From: Nymphaea colorata
Lineage: Eukaryota; Streptophyta; Magnoliopsida; Nymphaeales; Nymphaeaceae
Assembly: GCF_008831285.2 (NCBI RefSeq)
Contig: NW_022204522.1
Span: 1-22,500 of the forward strand
Direction: 5' to 3'
Length of the DNA stretch: 22,500 nt
A program made the translations under genes and the position numbers. The notes below the pieces were generated by a model that made no database searches, was not told where the DNA came from, and saw only the letters and a program-made list of their open reading frames with translations. Below, piece after piece: positions 15,812 through 22,500 of the stretch (position 1 is its first letter; each line of letters starts with the position of its first letter).

Positions 15812-18367
15812 TCAAGTACGGGAGAGTACTAAAAACGGATCAAAGCCACCTTGAGGTTTAATCCAATTTCGCTCACGCTTGGCCGTTGTTGCTCCGCCCC
15901 GTGCAAGAACTCCAAGCTGTAAGTATTCCTCCGTGGCTGGCCTAGCTGCCTTGCTGGACTCACGTCCAGCCCTTACGAGCCTAGTCGGACCCGGCTTGGT
16001 CCTTGGTTCAGCCCTTACAAGCTGGCTGGAATTTTGGCTCCTAACAGATCCACCCTCCTTAAAAAGAGCTTGTCCCCAAGCTCGTGTTTTACCTTTTACA
16101 GGATGGGTCTGAGTTCCACGTGCTACCCATATAAGTTTTTCTTTTGGTCCGTAGTCCCGGGGTAGTACGGTAAGGGAGTTCCTCTGGTTGAGGAAGCTTC
16201 CTCTCGGTCCTTTCTGAAAATCCCGAGTAAAGACCCGAGTTGTCCTACTCATGGGTTCTTGACGTAACCTTTCAGGGCCGTAGTCTCTAGGCAGCTGCCC
16301 GATGTGAAGCCTTTGCTGCCCTTGCAGCTGTTTGCTTCCACTTACGCTCTTCTTCTGTGTGGTGGTCTGCCCGCGTCTCTGCGATTGCCAAGTGTTGCTG
16401 CTCACTAGGACAGGCCACTGCGCTTCTGCTGCGTGCTCACTATAGTCGGGGCCTAGTAATAAGCCTGAATTGTTCGGATTAAGGGAGTCATGCTGATCCC
16501 TTAACTCCCGACTACAGTTTGGAGAGTCCGGGAATTGGTATGCTCTCCAACGCTCTGGGTAGAGTTTTTCAATGTAATTGCCCACGGTAGGTAGATTATG
16601 TTGCCGACCACCCTTCCTCGAATGTATTTGAAGCTGGGAAGAGGTGAAGGTGGTCACGGTGTACTGAGCACCGGCTGCTCCTAAATCTGTCATCTTAAGG
16701 CCATGACGTTCCTCAACAACATTCTCGCTTTCCTCTTCAGACTTGGGGAGGATTCCGTCTGTTTCTGCTAGGAGCTCTTCTTCAAATTGCTCCCGGATGT
16801 TAAGCGGTTTGGCTCTTTGCTTACACCCGGGTTTAGAACCCTTTTTGTTTCTCTTAGAGGCGGCAACTACCTCTTTTCCTTCCTGGCGCTGAACAAGAGA
16901 GGGTCTCTTGTCTTGGGCTCTATTTAGCTTGGCGTTTAGGCTTGCCAATTCTTGAGTCGCCCCTTGTTGGAGTTTCATTCGTGCACTTTTGGGAGACTCG
17001 AAGAAATCGTGATCCATACCACCCTCCTTAGGTTGGTTCTTAAGGATGCTAGGAGGTGGTAACAACCCTTTGCTGCCCGTTGCTGGCTGCTCCATGGTTT
17101 CTTGATTACATGGCTCATCCGCCCATCTAAAAGGTGAAGCGGGGGCGAAGAGATCTTCTTTATTATGCCTTGACTTAGGACTTGCCTCAGGCGTTAGTCC
17201 TTCAAGGGATGTCGCCCTACTTTCTGCTCGTGTTAGGCTAGATGAGCACTCTTCTTCTGAGTTTGGACACGCTCTAATACTTTCCCTTGATTCTTTTTGT
17301 TCGGTCTTCTTGGAAGGTTTGGGTAAGGGAAGTAGTCCTTCGTAAATGCCATTGGAGTGCTTTGTGTTCCTTCGTCCTGCCGATAGATTCTGTTGGTCAG
17401 GCCTTTGATTCTCATTTGATGCTCTAGGTTGAACCCGTTCCAAAGGCCGTGTAGCACAGATTGCTTTGGCTGGCCCAAGTATGCCCTTAGTATCCTTTGG
17501 TGGGACACTCGTGCTGCTATTAGGGATAGAGATAGGAGGGGCTCCAAGGATCCCTTTTTCTGAAACTTCAGTCCTTGCACGTTCTGAAGGCTGGAGGGCG
17601 CCGATTTTGGCACACTCCCGACTTGGCGCTTTTCTCTCTTCTTCGCTTGAAGAATCGGTGCTACTATCATCTTCGGTTTCAGACGAAGTCTCTTCTTCGC
17701 TTTCTAATTCGTACTCTTTTGGCACCATTTTCTTAGGCGTCTTTGGAGAAGGGGAGGACTTTTCATCCTCACTAGACGAATCGGATTCAGTTTCAGATTC
17801 TGTAGTATGCTCAGTCCATCTATTATCGCTGGCTATTTTCATATTCCTGATCGCCTCTCTGTGATCCATCCTGGCGAGCATCGCGTTCAACTTTTTGAGC
17901 ACTTCGTCCCGCATAAGAGACCTTGTGCGTTGGTCATTCTGCTCATCTTCGCCGCTGAACTCATAATAACATTGTTTTTGCATCTCGACCACAGGCGTGG
18001 GTCTTTTTTCTAACTCGAAGTGAAGGCTCGAGAAACCAACTTCGATAACATCTCCATGGTAGATTGGCGCCCAAACTTGATATTTCACTTCGTATCCAGC
18101 CACTATAAGTCTACCCGTGTAAGTGATTTTGGCTATCCACATTTCTTGGGTATCCTTATGTATGGCCAACTCAAAGTGACGCCCTTTTATGCTAGGGTGT
18201 CGAAGTATGAAGTCACACTCGGGATTACTGCCGACTTGGACATAAGTCCACTTGGGAGCTTGATCCCTAGTATGTCCATGGATCAACGTGTCTGTCCGCA
18301 TGCAAACGCCATTTTCGAAGGTGCTAAGGAGTATGTCCATTTCTGCTCTACTAGACGAGCACCTCAT
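15812..18367 (-). CDS. FHA-like domain protein encoded by element B
   Basis: The ORF has 851 codons from the first ATG at 18367; the frame is open from 18400 but holds only TTG-type codons before it. Residues about 18-120 resemble an FHA (phosphothreonine-peptide-binding) domain: YVQVGSNPECDFILRHPSI, GRHFELAI, then YHGDVIEVGFSSLHFEL, matching the family's G(R/S)..-CD-..RH and GD.I.(V/I)G strands. The Ser two or three residues before the family His is replaced (IKGRH) and the later NG motif is altered, so phosphopeptide binding is uncertain. After it come an acidic Ser/Thr tract with many CK2-type sites (about 187-245), repeated (K/E)G(I/L)L(G/P) motifs (271, 294, 343 and 433), a basic NLS-like stretch (about 504-520), and two LPRDYGP repeats (692 and 735). 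No zinc knuckle or gag domain is seen. The tail GQALFKEGGSV resembles the end of A's pol (GQAHYREGESV), and the last 77 residues lie in the LTR. Function unknown; the FHA call rests on motif reading only. Confidence 0.72.
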   Translation of the reverse strand: MRCSSSRAEMDILLSTFENGVCMRTDTLIHGHTRDQAPKWTYVQVGSNPECDFILRHPSIKGRHFELAIHKDTQEMWIAKITYTGRLIVAGYEVKYQVWAPIYHGDVIEVGFSSLHFELEKRPTPVVEMQKQCYYEFSGEDEQNDQRTRSLMRDEVLKKLNAMLARMDHREAIRNMKIASDNRWTEHTTESETESDSSSEDEKSSPSPKTPKKMVPKEYELESEEETSSETEDDSSTDSSSEEERKAPSRECAKIGALQPSERARTEVSEKGILGAPPISIPNSSTSVPPKDTKGILGPAKAICATRPLERVQPRASNENQRPDQQNLSAGRRNTKHSNGIYEGLLPLPKPSKKTEQKESRESIRACPNSEEECSSSLTRAESRATSLEGLTPEASPKSRHNKEDLFAPASPFRWADEPCNQETMEQPATGSKGLLPPPSILKNQPKEGGMDHDFFESPKSARMKLQQGATQELASLNAKLNRAQDKRPSLVQRQEGKEVVAASKRNKKGSKPGCKQRAKPLNIREQFEEELLAETDGILPKSEEESENVVEERHGLKMTDLGAAGAQYTVTTFTSSQLQIHSRKGGRQHNLPTVGNYIEKLYPERWRAYQFPDSPNCSRELRDQHDSLNPNNSGLLLGPDYSEHAAEAQWPVLVSSNTWQSQRRGQTTTQKKSVSGSKQLQGQQRLHIGQLPRDYGPERLRQEPMSRTTRVFTRDFQKGPRGSFLNQRNSLTVLPRDYGPKEKLIWVARGTQTHPVKGKTRAWGQALFKEGGSVRSQNSSQLVRAEPRTKPGPTRLVRAGRESSKAARPATEEYLQLGVLARGGATTAKRERNWIKPQGGFDPFLVLSRT
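16050..16060 (-). other. Polypurine tract of element B
   Basis: The minus strand reads AAGGAGGGTGG, then ATC, then the LTR start TGTTAGGAG. It contains one T, so it is slightly less pure than in element A. As in A, it lies within the reading frame (KEGGS). Confidence 0.75.
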
Positions 18368-18565
18368 TCCGTCTTCTAAACTATCAAGCAAACTGCCAAA
18401 TCAAATCCTACGCTACTGCTGAAACCAAACACTGTCACACTGCCACTCTTAAAGTAAAAATCCTATGCTGCTGCGAAGAACCCTGTAATCCGCTGTTCTG
18501 CCCGTTGTCTGTCAGCCACACTTCTGCCCTGTGTGCGGTAAGGGAGGAGGAACTGGTTTCCGCCT

Positions 18566-18595
18566 GTCACCGTGCCCGCCTGGCACCTCGGTGAC
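18566..18595 (-). other. Leader hairpin B1: AGG bulge, AGGCG loop
   Basis: In the RNA sense the outer arms are GUCACCG and CGGUGAC (7 pairs), followed by bulge AGG, inner arms UGCC and GGCA, and pentaloop AGGCG. All pairs are Watson-Crick. It lies about 200 nt upstream of the ORF ATG. Bulge and loop are identical to hairpin A1 while most stem positions differ in compensated pairs. Confidence 0.7.
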
Positions 18596-18635
18596 TATCT
18601 CTCGCTCTCAGTTGGGCCTAAAGGAAGAGGCCTAA

Positions 18636-18663
18636 CTGTCGCATCCGCCTGACGCCTCGACAG
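18636..18663 (-). other. Leader hairpin B2: AGG bulge, AGGCG loop
   Basis: In the RNA sense the outer arms are CUGUCG and CGACAG (6 pairs), followed by bulge AGG, inner arms CGUC and GAUG (one G-U wobble), and pentaloop AGGCG. It is 40 nt from hairpin B1, against 38 nt between the two hairpins of element A. Confidence 0.68.
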
Positions 18664-19233
18664 CAACTTCGAGCTCAAGTACCCTAGGGTGGTGCGGTGT
18701 GCACACCCTTAGTCCAGACTGTTTTAGGGCAGTCCACGGACTTACGCACAGAAATATCTAACTGTGGAGTTTTGACTTCAAATTTTGTCAGCATTAAGAG
18801 GATATAATTATCTGACTATGCTGAAAATTTCAGCTCGTTTTGACCTCGGGAAGTCTCTGAAACTACGTAATCTTCTGGCCGAACTGCTTCGCGGACAGGT
18901 TCTGTCCGTTCAGGCTTTTAGCACGTTGTAAGGCCAAAAACGTCCTGTTTAGGGCAGAATATCTTCTGAAGCCCTAAATAGCTTTTGTAGCACATATGAT
19001 TACGAGTCTGTCCACCAATTTTGAGGCAAATCCGACTTCGTTTGCCCCCTGAAATCGCTGATACACTGACGCCGACTGTTACAGACCAGAAAACCGCAAC
19101 TCGCCTAATTCTGAAAACAAAATCCTGAAAAGAAGGCCTACTGAAAATCTGAAGTCCTGACTGCAGCACTGTCCGTGGATGCTTACTCTTCGCTGGTCCA
19201 AGCGCGGCTAAGTCAAGATTTATTCCCCAAGGT

Positions 19234-19245
19234 GCTCTGATACCA
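19234..19245 (-). other. Primer binding site of element B (initiator tRNA-Met)
   Basis: The minus strand reads TGGTATCAGAGC, identical to element A, with the same two-base spacer AT before the LTR end TAACA. It fixes the LTR boundary at 19248. Confidence 0.95.
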
Positions 19246-19354
19246 ATTGTTAGGCTCCCGGAACCCGCGGTCGTCTACCCGAGTGTCGAGACCTAAAAAC
19301 CAAGATCGCCTCGAGGAATCTAGACCAAAAACCTAAACAAATAATACAAGGAAC

Positions 19355-19392
19355 TACCCGGCCGGACAGGACCCCGGCGCAAACCCAATAGG
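19355..19392. other. U5 block conserved between elements A and B (copy in B)
   Basis: This is the counterpart of 8560-8597, with about three differences in 38 bp inside LTR sequence that is otherwise only loosely alignable. Confidence 0.6.
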
Positions 19393-20100
19393 ACGTGATG
19401 AACAAGTAGGGGTAATCCCAAAAACCTAACTAAGTCCAAACCTACTACAAAAAACTACGAGGGATGTGAGGCCGTACAAGCGTGCGCGATACAAAAGTAC
19501 TCTCGCAACTCACTCAATCCAGACCATCAAACCACACAAACCACAACTACTCGTAACAAACCACACCCAATACCCTAGGTAGGCTCGTTGATTAGCGATC
19601 GTGTCTAGGCCAAGGGCCGTCGAGGTAGCGCTGGAATCAACTAAGGCCGAAGCCGGGCTCAAGCAAATACGAAAGCAAATACACCCGACCCGCGAAACTA
19701 CAAGGGAGTGAGAGGGCGTTACCAGCCAAGCTAGTCTTGGCTTTCAGCAAGACAGCCGCGAGGTGAATCTCAACCTCGGGCAATGCAGCAACCGTGAGGA
19801 AGAACTCCGGAGGAAGAGGGCTGCAGCTGGATCCGCGCTGCAAGGTAGAAGCTAAACCGGGAATCTTCAAATGGCCGGCTAAGGATCCCGGGTGTGTTGC
19901 TGGAATTCGGCCCTCCTGGCCGTGAGCAAGAGACAGCAGCTAGAGTCTAGCTACTGCAGGAATAGGCCCTCCTGGCCGTGTGGGGACGCGGCAGCAAGTG
20001 AGGTGCCGAAGCTGGAAGGGTCCCGCTGTGCGTGGGGATAACCTTTGGAAGGGCTGGGTTCGGTTTAGAACCCGGAAGAACCTAGCTACGGGAAAAGACA

Positions 20101-20121
20101 AGAGCTCGGTCTAGAGCTCGG
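20101..20121. repeat. 12-bp tandem duplication present in only one LTR B copy
   Basis: AGAGCTCGGTCT is followed by a second AGAGCTCGG. The left LTR has a single AGAGCTCGG at 12571. It is a post-insertion or reverse-transcription slippage difference between the two LTRs. Confidence 0.7.
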
Positions 20122-20146
20122 GCAGACCTAGCTACGAGAGGGTCCG

Positions 20147-20534
20147 GTCAAGGGTGGCTGGCCAGGTCAAGGGTTAGGGTCAGCTGGGTCAAGGCGGACT
20201 AAGGACTGGCTTAGGTTCAAATGCGGCTGGGATTGACTTGAATTAAGTCAAGATGCTAAGACATAAGGAAGGTGCGTGCGGAAGGGGCGGCTTGGGTCTA
20301 GCCGTGTAAGAGGTGGGTCCGAATCACTTAGGCAGCGTTGACCTTGGCTGCCTTAGGACCTAGGGCTACTTTCCAGAAATGGAGGAAAGGAGGCTAAGGG
20401 TTTAGGTTACCAACATGGGTGAGGTCGACCTAGAGAGGTTGACTAAGGGTTGTTGCATCAAGGGTTTGACTAAAGGGGAAGCAAGGAAGGGACTCGGCTA
20501 AGATTTTCTAAAGGGTGTTGACTGATCTGGTCAA
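20147..20534. promoter_or_regulatory. Cluster of W-box cores in LTR B (right copy)
   Basis: This is the counterpart of 12605-12992 with the TTGAC/GTCAA cores retained. Confidence 0.5.
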
Positions 20535-22125
20535 AGGCGGGTACCTAAGGTGGGCCCGTGACCAGGTTCCTACGAAGGAGGGAGGTGGAGAAGGCGCCAA
20601 GTGCCAAGGAGGCAAGGGAGTTGGCGCTAGGGTCTTCCTTCCAAAAGGGAGGAAGCGGACCGTGTGGTTCTCTTTCCTAAAACGTAGGAAGGGACCTACA
20701 CGTGGGGAAAGTGCCAAAGAGGCAGCTCGTGGCAAGGGAAAGGGCCACTAGAAAGAAACGCTAGAAGAAATCCAGCGAAAAGGAAGGGAAGAGGTTCTTT
20801 CCTAACTAAGAGGAAAGGATGGACGCATGGCTGGCGTCAACAAGGTAAGACTTCAATTTGATGCACGTGAATCTTCTTCTTCTCCTTTGCTCGGGTCTAG
20901 GGGATACACAAGGTCAAAGGCTGGCTAAGGCAAGGATGAAAGGGTCAAGGACTAACACAATAGGAAAGCAGGAGGTGGCAAGGGCTGGGGTAAGCTACCA
21001 AAAGGGGAGGAGACGAGCTTGGGAAAGGAGGTTATACGAGGTGAGGGTTGACTCCAAGAATTGACAAGTGGTACGTGTGGGTCCTACCAAGAAGAGGTCT
21101 TGCTAGTTGGCGAGAGAATCTCACTCGGTTTGGGGAGGGTAATGATGGGAGCTGGTGAGGTGGAGAGGAGCTAAGATGAGGACGAGATGGGCTGACTTGC
21201 GTAAAGAGAGGGAAGGGATTAAGGTAAGGTGGATGTGGCACTCTCGTGTGGCTCCACCTAGCAAGTGGGAAACCGCGTGAGGATGTCAAGGAATTTGGCA
21301 AGGCTTGACGAGGGAAGGAGGATCTCGTGTGGGCTAGCTGCCAAATAGGGAGGAGATGATGTAGGGGAAGGAGGAGGTGGCGCTGCTACAAGGCTCCAAC
21401 ACAAAAGGAAATATGAGTGAGGGTCAACAAAAACGGTGGAGGGATTATGCGAGGGAAAAGGGAAAGACGTGTGGGGTAGGCTGCTCGACAAGAGAGGAGG
21501 GACCAGCTGGTGAGGTGACAGGATGGGTAGGCTAGGATTAGGACACGTGGCAACACCAAGGGCTGGGTTTAGGGAAGGTTCTCGGTTGACAAAGGCAAGT
21601 CAACAAAAACGGAGTGGAGATTGCGCTAAGGTTGGGACTTTCTAAAACGTAGGGATGCGATGAAGGCTAGAGGGATTTTCGGCTGGGATGAAATTCGGGC
21701 AAGGGGGACAGGTGGCTAGGCAAACTAGGGAGGCTGTGGGGATGACTGACACGTGGCTCACTCAAGGGCTAGGATTAAACAAACAAAGGAAGGAGAGAGG
21801 ACTTACCAAAGTGGAGAACCGGCTGCCAAGGACGTGCGAGGAAGCACCGGCGGCTAGGGTGTTTTACCCTAGTGCGCTCCTCCAACTTTGACCAGAATAC
21901 CCTTGATTTGAAATAGAGCTTTTCCACGATCAGGGGCAGATTAGTCCATGCCGGAAATTGCCAAAATCTGGCCGGAATCAACAGAAAGTCCACCGGAGTT
22001 ACAGAATTCAGGCCGAGGCTAGAACGTGCAATTAATCAACCGGATGAAGCTCGATTTACGCCATTTGACTCCTCTTGATTGGGCGTCTTCTTTTTTGTAT
22101 TTCTTTCTTTGTTTTGACGCCTTTT

Positions 22126-22186
22126 GATGCACTTTGCAAGCCCTTTTTGCTTGCTGGATTTGTGCATCCGTTTTGCCCAAAAACGG
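22126..22186. other. Nested hairpin plus adjacent hairpin in LTR B (right copy)
   Basis: It is identical in both stems to 14585-14645. Confidence 0.5.
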
Positions 22187-22500
22187 AGGCAACCAAAGCG
22201 CTCTTGTGAGGACGCTCTTTGGAGACCTTCGTGCGTAGCGTGTGGGGAAGAACTTCAAGAATGCCAAGGAGTTCTTGAGACGCGTAAGCAAGAATTTGAT
22301 GTTGTTTTCAGCCGTGGGATGAGAGCTCAAACTCTCGGGTGTACACCGAGGGAGTGAAGTCCTCCTTCTAGCCGAACACAATAACAAATCCGAGCAACGT
22401 GTTGCTCACCAACTCTTCTTGTTTTCTCTACGTACTAACCTGTTTTTCTCGCTACCTTGATGTCGTTTACTGCTGCTACCAGGTCGCCCAAGTTGCTGCA

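Larger units (their letters stand above)
12345..16046 (-). repeat. 3' LTR of element B, lacking its U5 end
   Basis: Its right boundary is TAACA at 16042-16046, followed by the PPT. Its left part is cut at the junction with LTR A, so 627 bp at the U5 end are missing. Apart from the last 77 codons of the FHA-like ORF (15812-16046), no gene is supported. Contents are a W-box-core cluster (12605-12992), GACACGTGGC G-box/ABRE-like sites near 14001 and 14207, a nested hairpin (14585-14645), 23-bp tandem repeats (15509-15645) and a hairpin cluster (15653-15763). Confidence 0.9.
18368..19233 (-). other. 5' leader of element B between PBS and ORF
   Basis: This is 866 nt with no supportable gene. It contains two bulged hairpins (18566-18595 and 18636-18663) placed as in element A relative to the first ORF. 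Its PBS-proximal end (19130-19233) and the CACTGCCACTCT stretch near the ORF align by eye with A's leader. The middle part, about 18740-19130, has no recognised counterpart in A. Confidence 0.7.
12345..22500 (-). mobile_element. Element B: non-autonomous LTR retrotransposon with an FHA-like ORF (incomplete at the window end)
   Basis: Positions 12345-14960 repeat at 19875-22500 with about 99% identity by eye. The PPT (16060-16050), PBS (19245-19234) and LTR ends TGTTAGG/TAACA have the right order for a minus-strand element. The full LTR is about 4.3 kb (3702 bp here plus 627 bp deleted). The interior is 3.2 kb (16047-19247), too short for gag-pol, and has no protease, RT, RNase H or integrase motif. 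LTR ends, PBS, leader and the end of the ORF are related to those of element A, so A-type proteins are the likely source of mobilisation. Confidence 0.88.
19248..22500 (-). repeat. 5' LTR of element B (incomplete, runs off the window)
   Basis: It begins TGTTAGGCTCCC next to the PBS. Positions 19875-22500 match 12345-14960. Positions 19248-19874 are the U5 end that the left copy has lost; they show distant similarity to 8443-9426 of LTR A, including the conserved block at 19355-19392 and three CAAACCACA-type repeats (19528-19566). Differences from the left copy by eye are about 13-15 substitutions and a few indels over 2.6 kb, including a 12-bp tandem duplication near 20101-20121. No gene is supported. 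The remaining 1.1 kb, with the 5' end, is off-window. Confidence 0.92.

Noticed and set aside
8443-16046. One single 7.6-kb LTR shared by both elements
   Set aside because: The 3' LTR of A ends at 2938 with its own TAACA and PPT and has no B-type sequence, so two different LTRs abut here.
17466-17864. Plus-strand frame opposite the FHA-like ORF
   Set aside because: It is a shadow of the Ser/Glu-rich codons on the minus strand.

Overview
The window is land-plant nuclear DNA made almost entirely of two large LTR retrotransposons in the same (minus) orientation. Plant origin is inferred from a Ty3/gypsy chromovirus polyprotein with a C-terminal chromodomain, primer binding sites matching plant initiator tRNA-Met (TGGTATCAGAGC), and LTRs of about 4 kb. 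No host gene is recognisable and the species cannot be told from the sequence.

Element A (1-12346, cut by the window start) is an autonomous-type chromovirus. On the minus strand it has a 5' LTR (8443-12346), PBS (8429-8440), structured leader, gag (7817-6228), pol in the -1 frame (about 6324-2893; protease, RT, RNase H, integrase, chromodomain), PPT (2952-2941) and 3' LTR (2938-1, continuing off-window). Its pol has two in-frame TAG codons, so this copy looks defective.

Element B (12345-22500, cut by the window end) has related LTR ends, the same PBS, a related leader and a related pol tail. It has no gag, protease, RT or integrase. Its 3.2 kb interior carries one open frame of 851 codons from the first ATG, whose N-terminus resembles a forkhead-associated (FHA) phosphopeptide-binding domain. 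I read B as a non-autonomous partner of A-type elements carrying an unusual, perhaps captured, gene. The two elements meet at 12345/12346 in a truncated LTR-LTR junction.

The most notable non-coding signal is a pair of hairpins in both leaders. All four have a 3-nt AGG bulge and an AGGNG pentaloop, while the stem sequences differ between copies and still pair. This pattern suggests a conserved RNA signal (packaging, dimerisation or translation) shared by A and B. Further shared cis features are a conserved U5 block, clusters of W-box cores, and hairpin clusters at the same distance from the LTR start.
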